This document shows positions 10,223 to 20,900 of a DNA stretch of 64,000 nt, one piece after another; the first letter of the stretch is position 1, and every line of letters starts with the position of its first letter. Both the position numbers and the translations under genes were made by a program. The stretch is from Dichetophora obliterata. Lineage: Eukaryota > Arthropoda > Insecta > Diptera > Sciomyzidae. Location: assembly GCA_963920525.1 (NCBI GenBank), contig OY986438.1:72858346-72922345 (forward strand), in the 5' to 3' direction. The notes beneath the pieces are model-generated. The model was given only the letters and a program-made list of their open reading frames with translations. It did no database searches and was not told the DNA's origin.

Positions 10223-12069
10223 TTTGTGGTGTTGTGTCCGTTGCAAACGCCAAAAATGAATTTGTGCTCTTTTTTGCAGAGTTTTTTCTGATGAAGTCGA
10301 CACCATGTAGACATTTTCTGCAAGCTTCATCAGTTACTTCTAACTTGTTATCATGATCATCGAAAAAACGTTTGCCATCCCCAAGAAATATTACAGATCT
10401 AAAGTTATTTTCCGAAAACATTTCTGCTATATATGCTCCGCCATGAAAGTTACTGTTTGAATGTACTTCTCGATATGTTGAAATGTTAAGATTTTGCGGC
10501 TGTGGAAGTTCGTAGTCATAATTATTCATCCTAACCAAATATATTCTGTAGCAGCATATAGGACCATTCCTTTCGCTTATTTTGGGCATAAATACTTTAA
10601 ACACGCACTTATTATCTGATGTCTTAATTTTAGTCCACATAATTCGATTTATTGTATCTGGGACAGAAATTGGCATCATGCAATATCCAACAATTGGTTC
10701 ACCAGTTTTTCTATGGCGAGTGATTGCAGACACCGAAACGGAATAGTTAGTGTTGAAATGAACACCGTCATAGACCGTTTTATGGTGCGGTTCATCTACT
10801 CTTCGAATTTTCGGTCCCCAAGTCTCCTCCTGTAAATTTCCATCTAATTTGTAAGTAGATTTTCCATCTAATTGAATCATATATGATACAACTTTACCGT
10901 TTGGAATTTTTGGTAAATTCCAAGATATAATAACCGAGTTTAGACGTGTCACGTTATGAGTTTCACAAACTACTTGCAACTCTGTGGGCTTACTTGCCAC
11001 TCCGTCCATTGTAGTACCGTTGACAATTTCTGACCAGGGACCGCAAAGTTTTGTCAGTTCACTACATGACCTGACTTTGAATTCGTAAGCAGTAGCTGTT
11101 TTGAGGTTATCAAACATGTATGGCAAATTGCGGGAGTTTTGTTGATAGATTGCCTCTTCAATTACATTGGGTTCGTCTCCAGTCTCCGATACTACAAGCT
11201 CATAATATTGTATATATTCCAAGAGTTCTGGATTTGGTGGGCTCCAACCAATTGTAATAGTTGATGCTGTACTTCCGGTAGTTTCAACTTTTGGTATAAA
11301 AATTGGATCTGTACTTAAAGTGCGGACTGGTTGGTGATATTGATGATGAGCTCCACCACCAACACTATTTTTTGCAGACATTCTTAAAAGATAGCTCGTG
11401 TTGGGCAAAAAATGTTCCAAGACATACGACGTATTTTTCCCTTCTATCACGTGATTATAATATGTAAATGTAGGCGCACCTTCTTGCATGTATTGAACAA
11501 AATATTTTTGAACTGGATCGTTTCCATCACTAACAGTCCAATTAAGAAATATTTTGCTTGCTCCAACAGCTTTAACATAATCAATGCTTACTTGTGGAAC
11601 ATCCATTACTAGAAGAATAAAATCTCTTTTTTTAGAATCTATTTTATAAGCAGAGGGCACCAAACATGAATATGTTCCATTTTCTTTTTTGTACACTTCT
11701 GTAAGTTCTAAAGTAATATTTACGTAAGTTTCATTAACTTGAACTTTGTTTGAGTAATCAGCGAGAAATGGAGCCAATAAACCATCTTTCATCCACTTTA
11801 TGCTACCTTTAAAAGTATCGTTCAATGGATACGCCTTAATCAAGCAAAAAAGTTCAACACCTTGTCCTATTTTTTTTTTAAATTTTTGTTTACTGCTTAA
11901 CACTATTGATGGTTTTATAAATGGCAGGATATAATAACTATTTTCAAAGTCATTTATTTTTTGATCTGTGTCACATGAATATTCACCTTCATCAGACAAT
12001 TTTATATGTGATATCATTAATGTATGATTATAAATTGTGTTTTCATCAACAGTTACTCCCAGTATGAAC
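10223..12069 (-). CDS. Ptp69D: Internal exon of a receptor-type protein tyrosine phosphatase (Ptp69D-like), ectodomain
   Basis: A 615-codon open exon. On the minus strand it is preceded by a pyrimidine-rich TTTTTAG acceptor (AG at 12071-12070) and ends at a GTAAAT donor (10222). Residues 1-40 are the end of an Ig domain (DEGEYSC). Residues 50-150 are a second Ig domain (ELFCLIKAYP, IKWMKDG, NGTYSCLV). Three fibronectin III domains follow to about 470 (FLNWTV, ITIGWSPPNP, VIISWNLPKIPNG), then a membrane-proximal segment with CCYRIYLVRM. N-glycosylation motifs are frequent. The Ig then three-FN3 order fits Ptp69D, a neural axon-guidance phosphatase. Signal peptide, membrane span and catalytic domains must lie on other exons outside this window or unseen. 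No frame damage is visible. Confidence 0.75.
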
Positions 12070-12071
12070 CT

Positions 12072-13554
12072 AAAAATAAAAAATAAAAAATATTGCCAGG
12101 GTTACTGAGTTTTTATTTGAATGTGCTAAATTGAACATTAAAATTGCATATTAAAAAATTAAAGCTTATGTGCAAAATTTGAAGCCATCTTATTAATTTT
12201 AATGGAATTTCTTAGATATTTATTATATCCATATTATATGCAAAATATACTTTCATACTATCATACACTTTACTAAATACTATCATATTTTCATACACAA
12301 TATATTCATGCAGTGCATATATTAACATTTGTGGATTTTCAAGATATTTTACAGTTTTCATAAAGACGTTTTGTTTGTTAGGAAGGTATGGTTTTAATTA
12401 TCTTTGGTTGAATTCCATACTTAATGTGAATATTAAATATCGAGCTAGAATGCCATATTTAATGTTCATATATTTATTGTCGTGGTAATAAATGATTTAA
12501 GACATCATTATCCTTATCCTTATCCTTGCTCTCATCCTTATTCTTATTCCTTATCCTCATTATTTTTATTATATAAATTGAATTAATACTTCGTTTTGAA
12601 ATTTAATTATTTCTTTCTAAGAAAAATTTCCATTTGAAATAAAACATTAAGACAAGAAAAATTTTCTTAAAAGTTAAGTAAATTTTCTTTGATTTTAGTA
12701 TATATTTTTTCTCAGTGTAGCAAAAGGAAAATTAAGACAATTTGTAAACTTCCAATTAAGACAAAGTAATACATCATAAGTAAAATGATACAGAAAGTAA
12801 AAAAAAGAGAAACAAAATACCTTTGAAATAATTGTAAGAAACAGTAGTTTTAGCTAGTTTTATCTCAAAAATGTTTCTCGAAAGTAATTATAAAATAAAA
12901 AAATAAATTGGCCAATTTCAGCTTTTGGAAGGACTTAGACCGAGCTTCTATTGATCTATTGTGCTGTGCATGTTATTAAATGTTTGAACACAAATGATCG
13001 AGAACTTGACCTACAAGTTTTATCGGAACTGCTTGTTTTCAAGAAACTAGATGGCAATTTTTACTCTGAGGATTGCCATTGTCTGCAGAGAGGTGGCGGC
13101 CGAAAAGAGATATTAAACTGAGAAAACATTTTGTCTGAACTAGGGTTTGAACTAAAAATGGGCGCGTGCCGTGCTTTTTCCGTGCCACGACGTGACACGC
13201 CGTGCAAGTGCTTAAGAAAAGCAATGTCGTGCGTGCTTTCCGTGTTCGTGCAATAAAATTTAACTACTTACACTTTAGCAACTATGTTAATTCATGATAT
13301 TTGAATAAAATTAATGAAAAAATTAAAAACACATTCAAGTGTTATAATAATTCCAGTATTTGAAAGCCGAAACATAAACTTTAAAAAATATGTAACTTTT
13401 TCATAGCTGCCTTGCAAAGTTCTACGATCAACGAACTCATTTATTTTATCATATATTTTATTGTTGTTGCGAACATGATAACGAAATCTGACCCAAAGTT
13501 TTTATCGTGTTCGGTAGAATATTCTTGTATTTTTGTATGTATATTTAAAGTAAC
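12072..13554. other. AT-rich, probably intronic spacer
   Basis: Directly upstream of the Ptp exon in its own orientation. It holds a CTTATC-like simple repeat at about 12505-12560 and a CGTGC-rich patch at about 13145-13255. No coding sequence was recognised. Confidence 0.4.
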
Positions 13555-13645
13555 AATGGAAGCTAGTTTCGCCTGTGGTCGAAATTCGACCATATCAAAA
13601 TCGATTTGTCTTTTGTTTTAATTTTATTGAAAAACGTTTAGCAAA
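13555..13645 (+). repeat. Unclassified ~90-bp repeat, copy 1
   Basis: Matches 22928-23026 closely: CTAGT-TCGCCT-TGGTCGAA-TTCGACCA, then TCAAAATCGATT, GTCTT, and TTGAAAAACGTTTA-CAAAG. It contains the odd palindrome GGTCGAAATTCGACC. No coding potential and no obvious termini. Confidence 0.6.
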
Positions 13646-13649
13646 GAAG

Positions 13650-14305
13650 AAACCCCTCAATAGCAAATTGGGAGCAACACAAAAGAGCTAGAAATGCAGC
13701 TAACTTGTCTGTTAAATTAGCAAAACGTAAGTTTTTCATGTCTAAACTAGATTCTGCACAACCATCCAAAAAGCTTTGGAACAATTCAAGACTTGCTAGA
13801 GTATGTAATGTTAAGACTGGTGAGTGTCAGGCAGACCCTAATATTCTTAATGAGTACTTTATTGCAAGCACATCATCTATACATATAGCGTCTACTGTTG
13901 GTATAAATGAGGTTGCTCGTTGTGTAAATAAGATTAAATCAAATGCCGTCGGAGAGGATGGCATATGAATTACATTTATTAAAAATCATTTTGCCGTACA
14001 AGACCTCTGACGCACATATTTAATCACTGTTTAACAACTTCTTGTTTTCCAGAGGCTTGCTCATGAACCAGCTGATTTTCGCCCAGTAAGTCTCTTATCA
14101 TCGTTGTCTAAAGTGTTGGAGTCTATTACGGCCGTGCAAATCTCGGAACACATAAAACATTGTGTTTAATCACACAATTTAATCTTATGTCCCCACTTCA
14201 GTCAGACTTTCGATCAGGACACAGCTGATCTACAGCTATTGATAAAATCTTGGATGACATTAGACATCCATATGATCTGGGCACATAAGCTTGCTGTGCC
14301 TGTTA
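13650..14305 (+). pseudogene. Non-LTR retrotransposon family A, copy A1, 5' part of RT
   Basis: Plus-strand fragments of a CR1/jockey-like ORF2. The linker is KLWNNSRLARVCNVKTGE, then VARCVNKIKSNAVGEDGI (equivalent of the KS-PGPDGI box), then ADFRPVSLLSSLSKVLESI. Stops are scattered through it. The reading breaks at 14305 and resumes at 16354 after a transposon insertion. The same family occurs at 50450-54300 and 55050-64000. Confidence 0.78.
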
Positions 14306-14738
14306 TGGGCCCCATACACGCTGCAACCAAAGCAAAGCTGGAAATGTAACTTGGAAGTTTTTGACAGTTATCACGATGAAGTCGCAGCGCGTGTGTCGAA
14401 GTTACCATTGGCGTCGGAAGCGGGGGAAAAGGGGGGCAGTTGCCCCCACTTTTTTAGCTAGATAAACAATTTAAAAGGAAAACTTCAAAAGTTATTCAAA
14501 ATATCATTTTTTTTACAACGATAATATTTTTGTATTATATTTCTTCTTCTTCTTTCTCTCTTCTTCATAAGCATGCTTGCGGATAACCATTTTCTTTCTC
14601 TGTGTTTGCAAAAAGATAGAACAAAATGTAGAGTTTCTACTGCAAACCCACCACTTCAGTTTAAAAGCACCCTTAAGTATGTAGCTTAATGCTTGTTAAT
14701 TTTGCAACTCTGGTAAGAAAAAATTTGACATGTTCTTA

Positions 14739-15054
14739 GGGGCTTTCCATATTGGACGACATGTTGTACGATAAGTTAGATGGAAAACTAATGGGACTAT
14801 TTGATTGAGCGTTCGAACGATCCAACTTGTAAAGCAACATCATTAATTGCAAGCTCTCAAGCAGAACACATCCGGCTAATAGCTAAGCAACTTTAAGATG
14901 CCCTAACACTTGAGCAGTAATTTTACATAATTGTACAATATTGTACAATCGGCAGAAAAAAATCAAAAATTTCGACTATCGTTTTAGCTTACGCATGGTA
15001 CATGTTGTACAATCTGCCATGTTGGTCCAATGTTTTGGACCATGCGAAAGCCCC
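14739..15054. mobile_element. Small foldback/MITE with GGGGCTTTC ends
   Basis: GGGGCTTTC at 14739 and GAAAGCCCC ending 15054 are inverted, flanked by TA on both sides. The inner parts carry inverted and direct copies of ACATGTTGTAC. No coding capacity; about 316 bp. It lies next to the hAT remnant. Confidence 0.5.
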
Positions 15055-15056
15055 TA

Positions 15057-15800
15057 CTGTGAATTAGCTGATGAAAATCCACCTCGACGCTTTGAAGAAA
15101 CATCAAATCCGGTTCCTTCAGTACAGTTGCCATTATATGATCGGCTACGAAAAGATTATTTCGAAATTTTAGATCTTCCCTCAAATGAGAGGGAAAATTA
15201 TTTTACTTTTTTTTTTTATTTTTGCAAGTTTACACCAGCTTCATTCAACCGACTCACTTTGATTTAACATTCGGTGAGTCGGTTGAGTGAAGCTAGTGTA
15301 AACTGGCACTTTGTAAATCTTATTGTACATTTAAACATATCTTGACACTCTGGAATCGTTGGAAAATATTGTAATCGAAGCCTTCAACGGAAAAGTGCCT
15401 TCTGAACAAAATCTAAAAACAAAACTAGATCTTTATGCAGATGACTTTTTTGCAGATGAAATTGCTGAAGCAATTGCCTGGCCAAACACCTTGAAATTGT
15501 AGTGGCATTGTATCCCAATTTGCTGTAAAAAATTCGGATGCTGTAAAAAAACTATTAAATGAAGTTGAAAAACTTATTGCTTTGCTTTTGACTGTGCCTG
15601 CATCAGCAGCTTCATCTGAGCGTTCTTTTAGTGCACTAAGACGACTTAAAACGTATCTTCGAGCAACTATGACACAGAAACGACTCACTCATGCGGCACT
15701 TATACACATTCACAAAGATAAAACCGAAGAATTGAATTCGATGGAGGTGGTGAAAGAGTTTGTTTCTCGCAAGGACAGAAAGAAACATTTTGGAATATAT
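15057..15800 (+). pseudogene. hAT-superfamily transposase remnant (ZMYM1-like)
   Basis: Pieces in order: ENPPRRFEETSNPVPSVQLP (15070 on), a hairpin insertion at 15227-15304, then ESLENIVIEAFNGKVPSEQN and IAEAIAWPNTLK (about 15350-15500). After a frame change comes the C-terminal dimerisation domain at 15580-15790: VPASAASSERSFSALRRLKT, then LRATMTQKRLTHAALIHIHK. SERSFSALRRLKT is diagnostic of hAT. The N-terminal and catalytic Asp regions are lost or unreadable. G-rich sequences with inverted TCGGAAGC/GCTTCCGA near 14420 and 16140 may be its ends. Confidence 0.72.
15227..15304. repeat. 78-bp hairpin inside the hAT remnant
   Basis: AGTTTACACCAGCTTCATTC at 15227 pairs with the sequence ending at 15304 (AGCTAGTGTAAACT) over about 31 bp with two mismatches. 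The apical loop is about 16 nt (TTTGATTTAACATTCG). Confidence 0.65.
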
Positions 15801-16350
15801 GAAATTGATATAACTTTTTGTACCTTATTGCATTTAAACTATGTAAAGATATACCTAGTCTTGCTTTATAAAAGCAACCATTATTTCTTATATTTTCATA
15901 TTACCATATGAAAGATCCTTTAAAGAATGATCTCTAATATTAAAATTGGAAGAACTTTTAAAAATAATGAAATTTTAATATTTTTTATATATTTTTACAT
16001 TTTTTTTATTTTAAACTAAAATAAAAAAGTTGTTTATTCACATTCATGTTTCTTTGAAGAAATTTTGGTGAATTTTTTTTGCACCACCATTAATACTGCC
16101 CCCCCCCCCCATTTGTTCTTCCCCCCAGATGAAATTAGCTTCCGATGCGCTTGGAAGTTACACAACTCATTGACGGTTGCAACTCAAGTTGCAGCAAAAT
16201 TTAAATTGTTTAGTTGCTGTTTTTGCTGGATTGTTGCTGCGGTGCAGCGTGTATGGCAAAATGGATTGCTGCAACTATCGCAGCGTATGTGTCAAATGCA
16301 TTAAAAAAGTCGTAATCTGGTTGTTTTGGTTGCAGTGCGTAAGGGCCGCA

Positions 16351-17404
16351 TTAGACTTTTCCAAAGATTTTGATTCAGTTGATCATACAATTCTATGTCG
16401 GCAACTAGAGTTAGAAATTGGTTTTTCTGATGCGGCGGTCCCTCTGTTATATAGTTATATAGTCAGAAGGTCTCAAAGAGTCAGGGTGGAAAATTGTTTG
16501 TCCGCTTTCAGAAATTTAACCCGTGGGGTACCTCCAGGCTCAGTTCTTGGGCTTTTATCTACGATATTTATTAATGACATCTTCAGCATATGCAATCATG
16601 TTACCATGCATGCATATGCGGATGGTCTTCAGTTGTACCTGTCCAGACCTATTGGTCACGTTGATGATTTATGTATGAAAGTAAACGAAGACTTGTGCAA
16701 AATAACAAATTGGGCTAAAGCTAACAACCTTATTATTAATCCACTTAAATTATTTGTTTTGTCGGTTTTTAAATCTGGTTACTCCTTCCTTAATATACCG
16801 GAAATTTTCTTAGATGGGTATCGAGCTCAAATTTGTTGATAAGGTTAAAAATCTCGGTTTTTATATTAACTCCTCACTCTCGTGCGAAGATCATGTAAAT
16901 TCCGTTGTTAGCAAGATTTATTATATACTGTGAAACCTAAGGTGGACTACATCAATTGCGCCTGTAAAGGATAGAAAAAAAATTATCTGAAATAGTGTTT
17001 CAGATGATTGTGACAATTATTTCCTTCTTAGATATAGTGTATAGTAAAGTTGATTCCCGATCCAAGCTTCAGTAACAACTTGTGTTTAATAATGCTGTAA
17101 GATACATTTTTGGTCTTAGAAAGTTTGACCGCATTAGTCACTTGAGCAACAAAGTACTCGGTTGCAACATCTTCAACTATTTGGATGCTAGAAACTGCAT
17201 CTTTTTACAGAACCTGATCTACACTCGCACTCCTTATTACTTATTTAAGAAGCTACAATTTTGTAGGTCAACTAGAAATCTGAATCTTTTAATCCCTGCC
17301 TACAATTTTTTAAACTCTAACAGACTCTTTTATGTGAACGCCATCAGATTGCGGAATTCACTGCCTTTAAGTATAAAAAGTATTACAAGTAAACGCAACT
17401 TTTA
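16351..17404 (+). pseudogene. Non-LTR family A, copy A1, 3' part of RT
   Basis: Continues the frame with LDFSKDFDSVDHTILCRQLE, then GVPPGSVLG and HAYADGLQLYLSRP, where the catalytic YADD has become YADG. The thumb region follows with stops near 16930-17050, then AVRYIFGLRKFDRISHLSNK and RLRNSLPLSIKS at the C-terminus. The lost second catalytic Asp and the stops show it is inactive. The 3' region runs to a TAAA-rich tail at about 18095-18115. Confidence 0.8.
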
Positions 17405-17867
17405 GCATGTAATTTTCCAAAATTTCTCTTAAGACTCTCTCTTTTTCTAATTCCATGCAAATGTATTTAGAAACCTAAATTTAATTAAAATTGTTTAATC
17501 TTTATATGTTGTTATTCTTGATTTTGTCAATTATGTCGAGTATTTCGATTTTTATTTTGAATTAATTTTTTTTATAAATATTAAAGAACCCAAGTGTGGT
17601 CTTTGAACTGAAAGGAAAGGTATAGATTTATTTAGATGAATTAATTGGAACCAAACGTGAATTATTGATTAGGCGAAACAACCGTGAAAGACAATTTGAA
17701 TTGCTTTTAACCGAGGCTAGTGTTATGCCTTAACCTCGGCAAGCATTTCCAGCCCTTAGTTGTTCCTGTCTTTTAATTCCACATTTTCCACAATTTAGTT
17801 GTGGATTTTTAGTTTTCCATAATTCTTAAGTGTAAGAAAGAACAAAGAAAGTGAAAAGAACCATGCC

Positions 17868-17942
17868 CGAGCCCGGATTCGAACCAGGGACCTCTGGGTT
17901 GATAGTCTAGCGCACTCTCCACTGGACTACAAAGGCCGACAT
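17868..17942 (-). ncRNA. tRNA-like sequence, probable head of a tRNA-derived SINE
   Basis: On the minus strand an A-box-like TAGTCCAGTGGAGAG is followed by a B box GGTTCGAATCC with a good T stem (CCTGG/CCGGG). The acceptor stem pairs poorly and the anticodon stem has two mismatches, so this is not a working tRNA. It heads a sequence running leftwards to about 17585 that interrupts the 3' region of copy A1. A SINE head is the simplest reading; a tRNA pseudogene is the alternative. Confidence 0.5.
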
Positions 17943-18119
17943 TTTGATTAGATCTTTCAGTTAAATTGTATTAATTGTATTAAGTTACATTTTTACTTAT
18001 TTTTTTGCTGTTTCCAACTTGTCATTTTTTATGTATCTATATTCTTACTGCATTTTAAAGACTCCGTCTTATTTGTGAACATTTTCTTTAAATAAATAAA
18101 TGAATAAATAAATACAAAA

Positions 18120-18640
18120 TTACAAAAAAAAAAATATAAAAAAATCATAAAAAAGTTAAAAAAAAAACAATAAATTGAGAAATACTTCTTTCCAATACAA
18201 TTTCACAACTCATTTCTCACACAAATCATTCATAAATAAAGAATGAATGCAACTAATTTTTGTACCAATAAATACGTGAAGAATGGCTCCCATTTTCTGC
18301 TTCATAAAGATTAGAGAGGGAGATTAGCTCCCATTTTCTGCTACGATGTCGGAGTTATCAGCATATGATTTATATACATGTTTCAAAAATAGAAATCATC
18401 TGCTCAATTTGCCCAACATCATGATACAACAATAATAATGTAGCGTTGACAGCTACCTATTTTCTCTGGTTTTTTATTAACTCATGTTTTTTGTTAAGCC
18501 GATGCCTTTACATTTGTCTAAGCGATTTGAAGTAAATTTTTCGAAATAGTTATTTGCTTGTGCTTATTTTTCAAAAAAAATCTACTTCGACGTAATTGCC
18601 TTCTAAATTTGTATTTTTACATAATGTTAAAGCTTCCACA
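18120..18640. other. AT-rich spacer
   Basis: Poly-A/T-rich sequence beyond the A1 tail. A short repeat, GGCTCCCATTTTCTGCT-like, occurs near 18285 and 18328. No gene seen. Confidence 0.35.
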
Positions 18641-18649
18641 ATCTAAAGC

Positions 18650-18945
18650 CTACAACAGCAAGCATCGATACCAAAAAACAGCAAGCATCGATAGCCAAAA
18701 ACAGCAAGCATGGACACCAAACAACAGCAATTATTGTTATAAAAAACAGCAAGCATCGATACCAAACAACAGCAAGCATTCACATCAAACAACAGCAAGC
18801 ATTGATTCCAAACAACAGCAAGCATCGATACCCAATAACAGCTACATCGATACCAAACAACAGCAAGCATCGATATCCTACACCAGCAAGCTTCGATAGC
18901 CAACAACAGCAAGCATTGATACCAAGCAACAGCAAGCTTTAAAAA
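18650..18945. repeat. ~24-bp minisatellite
   Basis: About 12 units of roughly 24 bp (ACAACAGCAAGCATCGATAC plus CAAA), with some shortened units. Open on both strands because of its period, but low-complexity (Gln/Ala/Ser/Ile on plus); not interpreted as a gene. Confidence 0.85.
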
Positions 18946-18949
18946 CATT

Positions 18950-19900
18950 ATAATTTGATTGTAAATTGAACGCTATGCTATTTTATGTAAAGATAATATA
19001 CATAGATTAATGAAGTCTTACCAGAATAAAAAAATTACAGATTGAAAAAAACCATTTTCTCAACTCCTTACCCCAGACAAAATTTTTGTCAAGAAACAGG
19101 AAGGAAAAAGGCAGGAAAAAGGCAGGAAAAAGGCAGGAAAGTAGTCTGAAAACAGTCTTGACTAAGTCGTTTTGTAGGCATTTTTATGGCAGCAGAGTGT
19201 GAGATTTGTGTCAAACTACGTCAGTGGCAGCATTTGTATACGTGCGTGAATAATTGAGTATTGCCATAGATACCTTCCAAATTACGCTAGGAACTCAGGG
19301 AACCCAAATAAGAACGAACTACGAACTTATAAGCTGGAATAATCGTAATAGTTGGGGCGTGGAAACTTGACTGGAATCTTAAATAACTTAAAAAGCTCCA
19401 ATGCCGCACTGCCATTGAAGTGGTTTCGTCAATGATTTTTTTTTTAATTGTCAAGTAACTCATATAAGCAATAAAAATTCCAATGACGCACCCAGAAATC
19501 CAAGAAACCCTTCAGGTAGAGCTTGAAAACACATAAGATCCTTTTAGTTTGCCTGATGAACTCGTAAAACCATAAAAGTTCAATTAATACACTTAAAACC
19601 TACAAAAGTGCCTATGAAGTACGAAACCTTGGTCACAAAGGAATTTTTGGGACCAAGATTACCTCTTTCATCAATGCAAACACTAACCTTCACCTGGAAA
19701 TAACTTAACCTGGCTTCATTGTTTAGAAGTTATAAGCCTTCAAAGTTGGAAAAAATGGCCTAGTACTCTATAAGCTTCTTCGTGAAGCGAACGCACGATG
19801 AACGAACAATGGCATTCGGCATTACTGTGAGATCAAGTTTTCTTAACGCAAAGCATGTCAGTGTACGCTAAACATTCATTGAAGCAAGACCCTGCTGCGC
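18950..19900. other. Spacer with a short GGCAGGAAAAA repeat
   Basis: Contains three to four copies of GGCAGGAAAAA at about 19110-19141. No coding or TE terminus recognised. Confidence 0.35.
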
Positions 19901-19925
19901 AACTGTTCGAATTACACAAAGAAAA

Positions 19926-20650
19926 ATGTTCAACGATGCATCGGAATTTGATTTCTTTTTTATACAAAATATGAACGTTCAAGCGCAATGCTTAATTTGC
20001 GAGCGCATTATTTGTCGATCTGCTAGGCAGTTTTTGCAAAGACACTACTCCGCTTGTCACGCAAATTATAATTATTTTTCAGGTGAAGAAAGAAATATGA
20101 AGCTTTCTGAATTAAAAGCTGAATTATTTGTAAAATTTATGGTTGAAGATGTTCCTTATAATTATACCAAAAACAAAGATGAAGTTCTTGTTAAACATAA
20201 ATTGGATTTTGCAAAGGCGTCGTATGCTGTTTTATTGGCGCTGACGAAAAAATGCCGACCATTTGAAAATGGCATATTTTTTAAAGATCAAAGCCATGCT
20301 GTTTTAAATTTTTTTGGGGAACAAGGAAAGGAAATGCAAAAACTTATAGAAAAAGTTCATTTATCCAGGCGAACTATAACTCGCCGAACGGAAAGTATTA
20401 GTAAATATTTAAATTTTTGTACTGAAAATAGGATAATGAACAGCAAATTTTTTTCTTTGTCTTGAAAGTACAGATATTAATAATTTAAGCCAACTTATCA
20501 TTTGCGTTAAATCAGCAAATGAGCTTTTAGAAATCACTGAGGAATTATTATCTGTTGTCTCAATGCATGGACATGTTACAAGCGAAAATAATTACAAAAT
20601 ATTAGACCAGCATGTTATTTCCGTTTTTCACAAAACAATTTGTACATAGT
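19926..20650 (+). pseudogene. hAT-like transposase N-terminal part (GTF2IRD2/ZBED-like)
   Basis: An open frame to 20465 has a C2H2-like zinc-binding start (CLICERIICRSARQFLQRHY then SACH), then ASYAVLLALTKKCRPFENGI, then LSRRTITRRTESISK. After one frame change it continues with SQLIICVKSANELLEITEEL and MHGHVTSENNY (to about 20650). The arrangement zinc finger, LLALxKKxxPFxxG, L-xxTxxRR, then hAT-type SQL/EEL/xxHGxTT is that of hAT proteins related to GTF2IRD2. The catalytic and dimerisation parts are absent. Confidence 0.6.
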
Positions 20651-20900
20651 TAGCTAAAGTAATGACTGGAAAAATCAAGGGTTGATAGGTTTCTTAATAA
20701 AAAATTATATAAGAATTCCAGCTTTTTATTGTATGATACAACAACAGTTTATGTTTTCAAAAGAATAGAACCTTTCGCATGCAATGGAAATAGCCGTTAA
20801 AATTATAAATAAAACAAGAGGAAGACACCATGTACTACGGCGCAGGAAATTTAAGGAGCTTATTGAAGAACTTAAAGCCGATTTTGGTGATTTACTTCTA

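Larger units (their letters stand above)
14306..16350. mobile_element. DNA transposon with TTA target duplication (PIF/Harbinger-like), composite
   Basis: TTA at 14303-14305 and 16351-16353 flanks inverted ends TGGGCCCCATACACGCTGCA and (reverse complement of the right end) TGCGGCCCTTACGCACTGCA, which share CTGCAACCAAA just inside. Removing the insert plus one TTA restores CTGTTAGACTTTTCC, the RT frame seen in copy A3 (CTGTTAGACTTTTTT). A TTA duplication is typical of PIF/Harbinger; no Harbinger transposase was found inside. The interior is filled by an hAT remnant and small foldbacks, so it is a nest. Confidence 0.65.

Noticed and set aside
17868..17942. Functional tRNA gene
   Set aside because: The B box and T stem are good, but the acceptor stem does not pair and the anticodon stem has mismatches.
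18650..18945. CRISPR-like array
   Set aside because: Units are contiguous with no unique spacers of constant length, and the host is a eukaryote; it is a minisatellite.
18558..18948. Open frames across the 24-bp minisatellite
   Set aside because: Low-complexity, period-driven, both strands open; no sign of a gene.
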